64,000 bases of DNA from Psychroserpens ponticola (GCF_023556315.2 NZ_CP116221.1:3672001-3736000), one strand, 5' to 3'; positions 45,438 to 54,823 are shown, counted from the first letter of the stretch. A program made the numbers and translations. Notes: generated from the sequence alone by a model not told the origin.

Positions 45438-45935
45438 TTAGTTTAATGTCGCTTCACCTAACATAGACTCCACCAATTTGATTTGTTTGTCTTTGTTAGA
45501 AAGTTCTTCACGTACTACTTTTTCTGCAATGTCTATTGAAAGATTAGCTACTTGCGTTTTTAATTCTGCAATGGCTGCTTTCTTTTCTGTTTGGATAGAT
45601 GCTTGAGCTTGAGCTACTAATTTACCTGCTTCTTCTTTAGCTTGGTCTTTAGCATCTTCAATCATTTTATTTTTGATTTCACGAGCTTCTTTAAGCATTG
45701 CTTCACGTTCAGCTCTAGCTTCTTTCAATAATTTTTGATTATCTGCTTGAAGGTTTTCCATCTCAAGTTTTGCTTTTTCAGCAGAATCAAGTGCATTTTT
45801 AATACCTTCTTCTCTATCGTTTACAGCATTTAGCATTGGTTTCCATGCGTATTTCTTCAAAAGAAGTAATAACAACACAAATAATAATGTTTGCCAGAAA
45901 AATAGACCTATCGAAAAATCTTCTAATAAATTCAT
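45438..45935 (-). CDS. atpF: F-type ATP synthase b subunit
   Basis: Peripheral-stalk subunit, 165 aa. A single N-terminal membrane helix (about 10-30, FFWQTLLFVLLLLLLKKY) precedes a long charged coiled coil rich in Ala/Lys/Glu up to about 150. It connects the a subunit to delta. Confidence 0.95.
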   Translation of the reverse strand: MNLLEDFSIGLFFWQTLLFVLLLLLLKKYAWKPMLNAVNDREEGIKNALDSAEKAKLEMENLQADNQKLLKEARAEREAMLKEAREIKNKMIEDAKDQAKEEAGKLVAQAQASIQTEKKAAIAELKTQVANLSIDIAEKVVREELSNKDKQIKLVESMLGEATLN

Positions 45936-46017
45936 AATATATAACTGTTATATCAATTTAATTTTTAATTAAAGCAACCTTGCAACCAACCGTTACAAGG
46001 TTACTTTTGGGTTTTGA

Positions 46018-46209
46018 TTATACTGCAAATAAAGCAGCAAATCCAATACCTTCAATTAAAGCTGCTGCAATAAGCATAGCTGTTTGGATTTTACCGTAAG
46101 ATTCTGGTTGACGAGCGATCGCTTCCATAGCAGAACCACCAATTTTACCAATACCAATACCAACTCCGATTACAACTAAACCTGCACCTACCATTACTGG
46201 GATTTCCAT
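46018..46209 (-). CDS. atpE: F-type ATP synthase c subunit
   Basis: Rotor-ring subunit, 63 aa, two membrane helices with the polar loop ARQPES. The ion-binding carboxylate is Glu53 in ALIEGIGF. There is no Ser/Thr directly after the glutamate as in known sodium-binding rings, so proton use is more likely. It is shorter than many c subunits but complete. Confidence 0.95.
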   Translation of the reverse strand: MEIPVMVGAGLVVIGVGIGIGKIGGSAMEAIARQPESYGKIQTAMLIAAALIEGIGFAALFAV

Positions 46210-46249
46210 AATAAATATATTTAAAAATTAAACATTCAAATTAATACGA

Positions 46250-47371
46250 TTACAAATGTTGTATCTCACCATCATGCTCTTCTGCATGGTCATGAGTTTC
46301 TGCTGCAAAACCAAAGTAAAGCGCAGATAACATTGTAAAAATATATGCTTGTAGCAATGCTACTAATATTTCAATAAGTGAGATTGCGAAAGCCAAACCA
46401 AATGATAAAGGACTTCCCAACCAACTTTTGAAAATAAACATTAAACCTATTAAACTCATTAATACAATATGTCCTGCTTGCATATTTGCATATAGACGTA
46501 TTAATAATGAAAATGGTTTGATAAAAATTCCTAAAACTTCAATAGGAATCAATATGATATATAAAGGCACTTTAGCGTACCAAGGCATAGAATCTCCTAA
46601 TGGATCAAAAATATGCTTCCAGTAATCTGAAGTTCCTGTTAAGTTTGTCAATAAAAAAGTTAATATGGCTAGCGATGCAGTTACAGCAATATTACCAGTA
46701 ACATTAACTCCCAATGGCGTTAAACCGAAGATGTTTAAAAACCAAATGAAGAAAAACACGGTTAATAAAAATGGCATGTACTTCATGTACTTTTTCTCAC
46801 CAATATTAGGAATCGCAATGTCATCTCTAATGTAAAGTACGATTGGCTCAAAGAAACGTCCAAACCCTTTTGCAATGCCACCATTAGTAGCATACGATTT
46901 TGCTAGTCCTTTAAATAAAAAGAACATTAGCAAACCTGTAATGATAATCATTACGACACTTTTAGTGATTGAAAAATCCAGAGGCTTTACGTTTGTTGGA
47001 TGATGCTCTTCATCATAATTGATGGTTCCCTGAGCATCAGTTTTATATATTTTACTGTGGTATAATTTGTAGTATTCACCATCAACTTCAGCAAGAGTTT
47101 CACCATGGTGAAATTTTGAAGATGAAAACACTTTTAAACCGTTATCCCAAAGAATAACAGGAAGTGGTGCTCCAATATATTTGTGCTCTCCAGCATCGTT
47201 TGTGAATGAGAATAAGCTAAAATCGTAAGAATCTTTCAAGTGATGTTGAATATATTCCTTTATTTCAGATTTTTTATCTCCTTTAGCGGCATCGTCGTTT
47301 TTACCAAACGAAGCGAATGAAACTAAACACAGTAATAAGGTAATTGTCTTAATAGTTATTTTTCTTTGCAT
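46250..47371 (-). CDS. atpB: F-type ATP synthase a subunit with an exported N-terminal domain
   Basis: Ion-channel subunit of Fo, 373 aa, about 120 longer than the E. coli protein. It begins with a signal-peptide-like segment (ITLLLCLVSFASFGKND) and about 110 soluble residues (25-135) before the first conserved helix (VVMIIITGLLMFFLFKG). The essential arginine is in LIRLYANMQAGH (near 289), and the last helices are normal. Bacteroidota often carry this N-terminal extension, which probably faces the periplasm. A good promoter match lies 35 bases upstream, so it is likely the first gene of the core atp operon. Confidence 0.95.
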   Translation of the reverse strand: MQRKITIKTITLLLCLVSFASFGKNDDAAKGDKKSEIKEYIQHHLKDSYDFSLFSFTNDAGEHKYIGAPLPVILWDNGLKVFSSSKFHHGETLAEVDGEYYKLYHSKIYKTDAQGTINYDEEHHPTNVKPLDFSITKSVVMIIITGLLMFFLFKGLAKSYATNGGIAKGFGRFFEPIVLYIRDDIAIPNIGEKKYMKYMPFLLTVFFFIWFLNIFGLTPLGVNVTGNIAVTASLAILTFLLTNLTGTSDYWKHIFDPLGDSMPWYAKVPLYIILIPIEVLGIFIKPFSLLIRLYANMQAGHIVLMSLIGLMFIFKSWLGSPLSFGLAFAISLIEILVALLQAYIFTMLSALYFGFAAETHDHAEEHDGEIQHL

Positions 47372-47405
47372 ATCACTTAAAATAATAGTGGCCTAAAAAT
47401 CGCTG

Positions 47406-47436
47406 CAAAGGTAGGTTTTTATCTCAAAAACAAAAA
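47406..47436 (-). promoter_or_regulatory. Promoter of the atpB-E-F-H-A-G operon
   Basis: Minus-strand TACCTTTG (47406-47413) matches TAnnTTTG exactly. A TTTTTG lies upstream with TTG at 47431-47433, 17 bases from the -7 element. Transcription would begin about 30 bases before the atpB ATG. Confidence 0.6.
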
Positions 47437-47488
47437 CAATTTCAAACTTTATTTTTGGGTGTTAATTTCAGTAGAAGAGTGAAAGTAA

Positions 47489-47875
47489 TTATTCCATTTT
47501 ATTAAGCCATTTTGCAAGGCTAAATGTTTCAAGAAATAGGCTTAACATATAAGGCACAAAAAAAGCAGCAAACTCTAATTTAGAAATATCTCCATCTGCT
47601 TTATAAAATGGGTAAAACACAATAAAAAAGACAACAAATTTAAGTGCGCTTCCTCCTAGAAACAAAAAACCTAATTGCTCTTTATACTTCTCTTTCATTT
47701 TAAAAAGAAAACCAAAAATTGTAATTGCTAAAACAGCATTAACAACATAAGCTAACACAATTTTATTATCATATAGAGGAAGTGATTTTGAACTTAGAAT
47801 AAAAAGATGAATTGCAAAAGCAACAGATAATAAAATACTAAGTTTTATAGAAAATAGAGTGAAAGTGTGTTTCAT
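47489..47875 (-). CDS. DUF6168-type four-helix membrane protein (AtpI-like position)
   Basis: 128 residues with four hydrophobic helices (about 8-28, 40-58, 68-88 and 104-122) and a charged middle loop (KMKEKYKEQ). I recognise the flavobacterial DUF6168 type. It is placed between the AtpZ-like gene and atpB, where many bacteria have AtpI, a helper of c-ring assembly. Its ATG lies directly beside the AtpZ-like stop (TAAATG). An AtpI-like role is inferred from position only. Confidence 0.75.
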   Translation of the reverse strand: MKHTFTLFSIKLSILLSVAFAIHLFILSSKSLPLYDNKIVLAYVVNAVLAITIFGFLFKMKEKYKEQLGFLFLGGSALKFVVFFIVFYPFYKADGDISKLEFAAFFVPYMLSLFLETFSLAKWLNKME

Positions 47876-48148
47876 TTAATATTTAATTCGGTTGAGTTGT
47901 TTTACGACTACGAATAATGAGATTCCAACACCCAAAAGTGTGCAGATAACGACGTAAAGTTTACCACTATCATTATATGAAGAATCTAACCACTTTCCCA
48001 GCTTGACAAATACGTAGATAATCACACCCATTTCGATGCCAATTCCAGAAAGAATGGCAACATTTTTAAGCGGACTGACCTTTTTCAGATTGCCCTCCTG
48101 TTTGTGCTGGTCTTTGTGTTGTGGTATGTTGTCCTGTTCTTGAGCCAT
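47876..48148 (-). CDS. AtpZ/AtpI-like small membrane protein
   Basis: About 90 residues: a hydrophilic, Gln/Lys-rich N-terminus (QEQDNIPQHKDQHKQEG), then two membrane helices (about 33-52, 63-83) with the family-like block GIEMGVIIYVFVKLGKWLD. Related proteins help ATP synthase assembly or magnesium/calcium transport. Two starts are open: ATG at 48160 and ATG at 48148; the latter (MAQEQDN) is favoured. Either way its first 28 or so codons overlap the 3' end of the bactofilin gene in another frame. Confidence 0.82.
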   Translation of the reverse strand: MAQEQDNIPQHKDQHKQEGNLKKVSPLKNVAILSGIGIEMGVIIYVFVKLGKWLDSSYNDSGKLYVVICTLLGVGISLFVVVKQLNRIKY

Positions 48149-48527
48149 TATTAAGTTCATTTAAAGCGCCTTTCATTGAACACGTAGCATTAAATGTTGC
48201 TCCTGGTTCGACAGCTAATTTCCCAACAATCACTTCTCCTTCAACATGAGCAGAAGATCTTAAAGACAACGTATCTGATAGCAATAATTTACCAGAGAAC
48301 TTACCTTCAATATCTGCATTAGCGCTTTTAAGTGTTCCGTTTATGATTCCTGTTTTACCAACAACAACTTTTCCAGGTGTTTTTATATTACCTTGAACAG
48401 TCCCTTCAATTCTAAAATCGCCATCACTAATAATATCACCAGTAATGGTTGTTCCTTTAGCAATAGTGTTTTGCTGCGAAGTTGTTTCTGTAGCCATTTT
48501 TCCTGTTTTTTTATCTGAAGAAAACAT
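48066..48527 (-). CDS. Bactofilin (polymer-forming cytoskeletal protein)
   Basis: Bactofilin, 153 aa, self-assembles into filaments used for cell shape or polar scaffolds. The central domain (about 18-120) is a beta-helix with short repeats such as TTITGDIISDGDFRIEG, NIKTPGKVVVGKTG and SSAHVEGEVIVGKLAVEPGA. The N- and C-terminal tails are disordered (TETTSQQNT and the Gln/Gly-rich end). The start is ATG 48527, twelve bases after the sprE stop. The 3' end overlaps the AtpZ-like gene by 83 bases. It is probably transcribed with sprE. Confidence 0.92.
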   Translation of the reverse strand: MFSSDKKTGKMATETTSQQNTIAKGTTITGDIISDGDFRIEGTVQGNIKTPGKVVVGKTGIINGTLKSANADIEGKFSGKLLLSDTLSLRSSAHVEGEVIVGKLAVEPGATFNATCSMKGALNELNNGSRTGQHTTTQRPAQTGGQSEKGQSA

Positions 48528-48538
48528 AGTTTTTTGTT

Positions 48539-51088
48539 TTATTGAGATGCTAAATATTCATTTAAATTTTTATGTCTTTGTATAATTTCATAGTTAGGAG
48601 ATGAAATTGAATAGAAGTCACGTACAATTTTATGTTTGTTCTCCTCTAAGATTTCAGCAAAACCCGAAGCACCTTGAGCGCTTTTTAAGCCATGAACAAC
48701 AACAAATGTAGTGTTGCTGTCATATACATCAATAGATGTGGTTAAATCAAAGTAAGCCACCTTAGAAACTGCATCATTTAGTTTTGCTACAAATGCATTG
48801 ATTTCATCTTTTTGATTCGCTTCAAAAGGATATAATACATTAAAATGTGTTGCGTCATTATTATCACTAAATTCTTTTCTAGCCAAAAGTGGTATTACTT
48901 CTCTCAAGATGACTTCTGCACGCTTTCCTTCCTCTGAATTTGGATATGTTAAAGCAATATAATTAACGCCTTCTTTATAATCTTCAAAACCAAACAAACG
49001 CCCTTTTGCTGAGGCTTTTAATATTTCAAATTTTGGAACTGTGACATCGCCTTCAAACTTTATAATATTAGCTTCTGCACTAGAAATGACTTCGGCATAT
49101 TCTTGGTTATTGAATTTTGCGTAAAGCGCTTCATAAATCCGTTCAGGACTATTTTCATCTTTAGCAAATTCTGAAGAAGGGTTTAACAAAATCTGAGCAT
49201 ATCTTGAATCAGGATGATCAGAAATAATCTCATTCTTTATAGTATCTGCTTTGCCATCTAAACCAAGCTCAACATATATTTTATATAAATTGTACTTTGA
49301 AGGCAATACTAAACGCTCCTCAGGATTGTTAAGTAATAGCTTTTCTAATTTATCTTGAGCAAGCTCATACTCTTTAAATTTTTCTTTATAAATAGAGCCT
49401 AATTGGTAATAGGCAAAATTTCTATCTTTACTGATACTATCTATTACTTTTTGATCTGAAGGAATTTTAGAGATATAAAACTCTGGATCAAATAATTCTT
49501 CATTTGTTGCTAAACTATCAACAGCACCTGATTGTTGATTTTTAGCTTTGTTTATTGCACTGCTCGAAAGTCGCCAGTTATCTTTAAGTTCTCGATCTCC
49601 CCAAATTTTTACAAACTCATTTTTACCAAAAGATAAGGTGGTTTGGTTATAGAAATAGAAATTTTGTTTTCCGTTTTTAGCGTTTGGATCTGCTCTTTGA
49701 GATTTACCAACTTTATTATTATCAGTAGTCGCCATTCCTGTACTTACTCGCTCAGCAGCTTCTGCTTTTTCTTGTGCTTCTTTAGCTTTCGCTTTTAAAT
49801 CATTAGTATACGCTGTGAAAATCTCTAATCTATCTGCATCTGATAGACTTACTAAATTTAAAATACTATCGTTATCCTGAGCGATATCTTCATAGTAGAT
49901 TACATCTTCTAAATTTTCTCGCTTCTTTTTTATAACTCTATATGGTTTTGAATTTAATTTTTGATTGGTCATTGTGCTATCATAATAAGCACCTGCTGCT
50001 CTATAATTAGCTTCATCAAAATTCATATCACCAAGCGTAGAATAATCATAAGATTTTAATAATTTATCACCTGTATTCGTTCTTAATGACTTGTTGTAAT
50101 AAACTACTGCCATAGAATCTGAAGCATTAGCTCTGTGATATTCTGCAATGTGATAGTAAATTTTATCAAGGAATGGACGATTTTCACGATTCTCCTCTAT
50201 GTCTGTAAGATATTCTTCAAATTCTAATTTATCTCCAGTTTCCATATCAAAGTTTGTCACTTTGGCTAGATGCGCATTAATGTAATATGGTCTTGGGATT
50301 TTTCGATGCATGTCTATAATTTTATCGAAAACTAAGTTGGCACTATCTTTTTGTCCAAACTCATTATATAACTGACCAATTATAAAATTATATCTTGCTT
50401 TTTCTCTATTCTTCTTAGTGTATTCCGCAGCAACTTTTAGTTGAGTTAACGCACTATCTTTTGATTTAATGTTAATATATGCCTGAGCCATGATTGCCGT
50501 AGCATCAGCTAAATCCTGGTCTTCTAATTCTTCTTGATCTAAAAGGCGTTTAAGATTTTTAAGTGCTAATTCGTTGTTCTCTAAACGAATATTCGTTTTT
50601 TCTCTCCACACTTTAGCGGTATTGATTTTATCACTAGCAGGATACTTGTATAAAATATAATTGAAAGCTTCTATTGCAGGTATAAATCGTTGGTCAAAAT
50701 AACGCGCTTCTCCTAAAAGTAAATACGCTTCATCAATTTGAGGGTTATACTCTTTCCCCTTAATATTCATCCCATGCTTTTGAACAGCTTTGATTGCTTT
50801 TTCTTCAGCACGTTCAAAATCTTGGTTTTTAGATTGTCCTGGTAAGAAGATATCTTCTGCTTCCTGCATACGTTCAATGGTCAGTAATTCCCAGAAGTTA
50901 TCAGTAGCAGCATTATCTACAGTTTCTCTCCCTTGTTCAAGAGCAATATGACCATTATATAGAATGTTGTATTTGGTGCCTAATGCATGAAAATTTCTAT
51001 TTATAAATGAGTCTTTTTTGCGTGAACAACTTGTAACTACAAGGGCTACACAAAAAATAGAAATTATGATTTTAAACGATGTATTCAA
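48539..51088 (-). CDS. sprE: T9SS/gliding lipoprotein SprE (PorW)
   Basis: TPR lipoprotein, 849 aa, required for the type IX secretion system and for gliding in Flavobacterium (PorW in Porphyromonas). The lipoprotein signal has lipobox VTSC (Cys21). The conserved start SRKKDSFINRNFHALGTKYN, then NILYNGHIALEQGRE, agrees with recalled SprE sequences. TPR helices follow (EAYLLLGEARYFDQRFIPAIEAFN, VYYNKSLRTN). The start codon appears to be TTG (51088); an in-frame stop lies six codons upstream. It is the first gene of a likely sprE-bactofilin-atpZ-DUF6168 string. Confidence 0.88.
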   Translation of the reverse strand: MNTSFKIIISIFCVALVVTSCSRKKDSFINRNFHALGTKYNILYNGHIALEQGRETVDNAATDNFWELLTIERMQEAEDIFLPGQSKNQDFERAEEKAIKAVQKHGMNIKGKEYNPQIDEAYLLLGEARYFDQRFIPAIEAFNYILYKYPASDKINTAKVWREKTNIRLENNELALKNLKRLLDQEELEDQDLADATAIMAQAYINIKSKDSALTQLKVAAEYTKKNREKARYNFIIGQLYNEFGQKDSANLVFDKIIDMHRKIPRPYYINAHLAKVTNFDMETGDKLEFEEYLTDIEENRENRPFLDKIYYHIAEYHRANASDSMAVVYYNKSLRTNTGDKLLKSYDYSTLGDMNFDEANYRAAGAYYDSTMTNQKLNSKPYRVIKKKRENLEDVIYYEDIAQDNDSILNLVSLSDADRLEIFTAYTNDLKAKAKEAQEKAEAAERVSTGMATTDNNKVGKSQRADPNAKNGKQNFYFYNQTTLSFGKNEFVKIWGDRELKDNWRLSSSAINKAKNQQSGAVDSLATNEELFDPEFYISKIPSDQKVIDSISKDRNFAYYQLGSIYKEKFKEYELAQDKLEKLLLNNPEERLVLPSKYNLYKIYVELGLDGKADTIKNEIISDHPDSRYAQILLNPSSEFAKDENSPERIYEALYAKFNNQEYAEVISSAEANIIKFEGDVTVPKFEILKASAKGRLFGFEDYKEGVNYIALTYPNSEEGKRAEVILREVIPLLARKEFSDNNDATHFNVLYPFEANQKDEINAFVAKLNDAVSKVAYFDLTTSIDVYDSNTTFVVVHGLKSAQGASGFAEILEENKHKIVRDFYSISSPNYEIIQRHKNLNEYLASQ

Positions 51089-51212
51089 CGTGGTTGTGTT
51101 TGGTTAAGGTATTAACTAAAAACGACTACAAATATTATGTAATGCTGTAAAAATAAGCATCTTTTTGAATTATCGTCTAAAAATGCATGCTTTTTAGATG
51201 TCTTGCCTGGGC

Positions 51213-51920
51213 TTAAGCTAGCTCAGGGCCTGCAAAATGAGCCTCCAACTCCTTCAATGTTTCAGTGCTAGTCGCTAAATCTTTAATGATTTCACCTTTT
51301 TCTAACACTACAATACGCTCACAAACATCTGTAACATGAAGTAAGTCATGGCTTGAAATTAATACAGTTATGCCTTGTTTTTCGGCTAAATTTTTAATAA
51401 TCTGTTTTAATCTAATTTGAGTCGTTGGATCTAAATTAGCAAAAGGTTCGTCTAAAATAATAACTTCAGGATTACCTATAAGTGCTGCAACGATACCAAC
51501 CTTTTTCTGATTACCTTTACTTAAATCACGTAGGTATTTTTTCTGATTTAAAATTTCATCATGGAAAAAATCTGAAAACTGAGCAATTAAAGCATCTACA
51601 TCAGCTTTATTTTGCCCACGAAGTTCACCAATAAAATAGAAGTATTCTTCAGGTGTTAAATAACCAATCAGAAACGTTTCATCAATAAATGCAGATGTAA
51701 AAGGTTTCCAGTCTTCACTTTCATGAACCAAAACACCATTATTTTCAATGTGTCCAGTTGTCGGTTGAATTAAGTCTAGTAACAAACTAAAATAGGTTGT
51801 TTTTCCTGCGCCATTATTTCCTACTAATCCAAAACTTTGACCTTTTGGAATGTCAAGGTTTGCAATATTAAGAACTTTCTTGTCTTTATATGTTTTTGAA
51901 AGGTTTGATGTTGTTATCAT
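51213..51920 (-). CDS. ABC transporter ATP-binding protein (ABC-2 type)
   Basis: ATPase subunit, 235 aa. Walker A GNNGAGKTT (about 34-42), signature LSKGNQKKVG, Walker B VIILDEPFANLDP and the switch histidine in SSHDL are all present. It starts two bases after the stop of the DUF5687 membrane gene, so the two make an exporter. The substrate is unknown. The C-terminus (AHFAGPELA) is short and ordinary. Confidence 0.92.
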   Translation of the reverse strand: MITTSNLSKTYKDKKVLNIANLDIPKGQSFGLVGNNGAGKTTYFSLLLDLIQPTTGHIENNGVLVHESEDWKPFTSAFIDETFLIGYLTPEEYFYFIGELRGQNKADVDALIAQFSDFFHDEILNQKKYLRDLSKGNQKKVGIVAALIGNPEVIILDEPFANLDPTTQIRLKQIIKNLAEKQGITVLISSHDLLHVTDVCERIVVLEKGEIIKDLATSTETLKELEAHFAGPELA

Positions 51921-51922
51921 AA

Positions 51923-53395
51923 TTAATTTGTCTGTTTATAAGCATTTAAGGTTTTATACTTTTCAGATTTATATATTTTTTCAATAATATCAAAAACCTT
52001 GTTTCTAAATAATAATCCTGCTAATCCTGCTATTGCAACTAAAGCAAATCCGAATAATTCTCCAACTGCAAAATGGCCAATGGCATATAATATCATAGGT
52101 AAAACCAATTTTGGTAAGGTTAGCAATAATGTTTTTATATTAAACGATTTCTTGTCGCCAAACGCTTTTTTATTAGATGTTAAATCAATAGGCGTTTTAA
52201 TATAAGCTCCGCCCCAAAGTACAATATGTGCATTAACTCCAACATTGTAAATTCCTCCAACAAGCACAGCAGCATAAGCTTGCCAGCCAAAATAGAGATA
52301 GAATGAAGCGATAATCGTTGATGCAATTGTAGCAATAACAATCAAATACCATTTAGATGAAATATACTCTTTATACTTAATGTTTTGACTCATCATTAAT
52401 GGATAATATGCGCTGTCCCAACTTGGAACAAATTGACCAAAACTAAATAAGAAGCCACCTGTAACAAAAATTCCAGCAAAAACTCTCCAAAATGGACCAT
52501 CATAAGCTTCAACAGCACCTGTGAAAAATAATAATCCATAGAAAAGGAAAAGAACACTCAACATTAAAGTAGTTTTCGATCTCTTATTTCTTTTAATAAG
52601 CTTTATGTCATTTTTTAAAAATGTTGACACGCTTCCAAATCTATTTAACCAAGTTAAATCTTCGGTTTGAGCGGTTACACTTTTCTTTGCTAATCCTGCA
52701 TCTAAATAAAAGTGCTTTCTGAAATAATTAAATGCAATTTTATATAAAACTATAGCCAAAACAATGGTAATTATTGCCAAATATGGATGGTTATAAAATG
52801 CTTGAAAAATTGGTGCTGTATATGTTGTAATATCAAATATTTCATAATATGTTAAGCCAAAAAGTACGATAACTGATCCAAGAATTCCGTAGAAAACAAC
52901 GTCTTTATTATTTACAAAAACATTAATAAAATTATTACAAAAGATGAGTCCTAAAATTGCCAAATGCCAACCCAAAACATTAATTAACGGATAACCTTCA
53001 ATAATTAAAACAATAGAAAATGGAATAAAAAAGAAGGCATGAACACTATTAAAAAAAGAAATAACTGTTTTATTTAAAGCAAAATTGATCACCTTACTCT
53101 TTTTTAAAGGCAAATACAATAATGGTTTAATGTTAATGATTGGCATATTTTGTAAAAAATACCGAATCAAAAGGTCAACAATAATGTAAAAAATTAAAAA
53201 CCTATTAACGACTTCTAAAGGGTCTGTTTCAAGATATTTTTCAATGATATAGAATGCTCCAACTCCTAATCCTAGAAAATACATAATCATCATAAACGCA
53301 CCTAATAGCATTACTATTTTTAATGCTAAATTCATTTTAAATGATGCCGATCTAAAAAAAGATTTCCACTCTAAGCTAATAAAACGTTTGATCAT
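51923..53395 (-). CDS. DUF5687 family ABC-2 type membrane protein
   Basis: Permease partner of the preceding ATPase, 490 aa, with about 11-12 hydrophobic helices. The block LIKRNKRSKTTLMLSVLFLFYG and the WDSAYYPLMMSQNIKYKEYI segment fit DUF5687. The frame runs from 53464 but the ATG at 53395 (MIKRFISLEWKSFFR) gives the usual family start with a cytoplasmic amphipathic segment. A near-match -7 element (AACCTTTG) lies 20 bases upstream of it. Confidence 0.85.
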   Translation of the reverse strand: MIKRFISLEWKSFFRSASFKMNLALKIVMLLGAFMMIMYFLGLGVGAFYIIEKYLETDPLEVVNRFLIFYIIVDLLIRYFLQNMPIINIKPLLYLPLKKSKVINFALNKTVISFFNSVHAFFFIPFSIVLIIEGYPLINVLGWHLAILGLIFCNNFINVFVNNKDVVFYGILGSVIVLFGLTYYEIFDITTYTAPIFQAFYNHPYLAIITIVLAIVLYKIAFNYFRKHFYLDAGLAKKSVTAQTEDLTWLNRFGSVSTFLKNDIKLIKRNKRSKTTLMLSVLFLFYGLLFFTGAVEAYDGPFWRVFAGIFVTGGFLFSFGQFVPSWDSAYYPLMMSQNIKYKEYISSKWYLIVIATIASTIIASFYLYFGWQAYAAVLVGGIYNVGVNAHIVLWGGAYIKTPIDLTSNKKAFGDKKSFNIKTLLLTLPKLVLPMILYAIGHFAVGELFGFALVAIAGLAGLLFRNKVFDIIEKIYKSEKYKTLNAYKQTN

Positions 53396-53590
53396 AGTTT
53401 TTGGTTGTATTACAAAGGTTAGTAATATTAACACACTTTTTGTTACAAACAAAACTAAAATCAATGTTCGATTTCTTATTTTTGAAAGCCATAAATGGGC
53501 ATTTATTAATAATACTGTTTAGCAAATTGCAATAATCTATTTTTTTTATTGACAGCTTGTTAGTTTTAAATCAGCATAAAAAACAATACC

Positions 53591-54646
53591 ATGTCAAAAT
53601 TTCATTCACTCAAAATAAAAAATTTAGAACGTATCACTGAAGAATCTATAGCTATAAGTTTTGATATTCCTGAACATTTAAAAACTGATTTCGCTTTTAA
53701 ATCCGGACAATATATTACGTTAAAAACTATAATAAATGGCAACGAAATTAGACGCGATTACTCGTTATGCTCTTCACCAAAAAGTGGAGAAATAAAAGTT
53801 GCTGTAAAAGAGGTTGAAGATGGAACATTTTCAGCGTATGCAAATAAACAACTTAAGATAGGTGATGTTTTAGATGTTGCAACACCAAAAGGGCATTTTG
53901 TTTTTGAACCCAATGATTCTAAAACAAAACACATTGCTGCATTTGCAGCAGGAAGCGGAATTACTCCTGTATTAAGTATTATTAAATGTGCTTTAGAAGA
54001 AGAAGTGAAAAGCAATGTTGTTCTTGTTTATGGAAATAAAAAAACGAAAGACACTATGTTTTTAGACGAATTGTTGCAATTACAACATCAATATAGTGAT
54101 CGATTTGCCATTCAATTTGTGTTTAGTCAAACCCAAGAAGACGATGCAATTTTTGGTAGAATTGAGAAAAGCACAGTTAATTTAGTTGTAAAAAACAAAT
54201 ACAAGCATCTTGATATTGATGCATTTTACCTTTGTGGTCCTGAAGGAATGATTAATACTGTTAAAGGTGTTTTAGAAGAACATAACGTCAATAAAGACAC
54301 CATACATTATGAACTTTTTAAAGCCTCAAAACCTACAGTTATTAGTACTGAAGGCGTTGCTAGTGGTAACACAAAAGTTACAATAATTCTAGATGATGAG
54401 ACAACAGACTTCGAGATGCCTCAAAAACAAACCATTCTTGAAGCCGCTTTAGATAAAGATATTGATGCTCCTTACTCATGTCAAGGTGGAATTTGTAGTA
54501 GTTGTATTGCAAGAATCACAGAAGGTGAAGCAAAAATGAGGCAAAATAATATTCTAACTGATGGCGAATTGGCTGAAGGTTTAATTTTAACATGTCAAGC
54601 ACAACCAACTACAGAAAAAATCACAGTTGATTATGATGATGTTTAA
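53591..54646 (+). CDS. PaaE-like ferredoxin:NAD(P)H reductase
   Basis: Flavoprotein reductase with a C-terminal plant-type ferredoxin, 351 aa. The FAD motif RRDYSLCS is at about 54-61, the NAD(P)-binding blocks are AAGSGITPVLSII and YLCGPEGMI. The 2Fe-2S domain has CQGGICSSC (Cys297, 302, 305) and a fourth cysteine in ILTCQAQ. PaaE passes electrons to the phenylacetyl-CoA epoxidase, but no paaABCD gene is in the window, so here it may serve other oxygenases or be a general electron carrier. Confidence 0.87.
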   Translation: MSKFHSLKIKNLERITEESIAISFDIPEHLKTDFAFKSGQYITLKTIINGNEIRRDYSLCSSPKSGEIKVAVKEVEDGTFSAYANKQLKIGDVLDVATPKGHFVFEPNDSKTKHIAAFAAGSGITPVLSIIKCALEEEVKSNVVLVYGNKKTKDTMFLDELLQLQHQYSDRFAIQFVFSQTQEDDAIFGRIEKSTVNLVVKNKYKHLDIDAFYLCGPEGMINTVKGVLEEHNVNKDTIHYELFKASKPTVISTEGVASGNTKVTIILDDETTDFEMPQKQTILEAALDKDIDAPYSCQGGICSSCIARITEGEAKMRQNNILTDGELAEGLILTCQAQPTTEKITVDYDDV

Positions 54647-54823
54647 TTTATTAAAAACGAACTTAGTCTGATAAAACTACCTTTAAACTGAAATAAAAGA
54701 CATTTTATCGAATATTTGGAAGTTATTCTTACAAACGTTTGATGCTAAAATTTAAACAAAATACCTTTAGCAAAAGATTAGAACGCTATTTTCATTTGGG
54801 ATTATCTAAGAGTTCTTAATCAG

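Noticed and set aside
51181-51240. CCTGGGC/GCTCAGG hairpin at the end of the ABC gene as a terminator
   Set aside because: The stem has a mismatch and no T-run follows on the minus strand.
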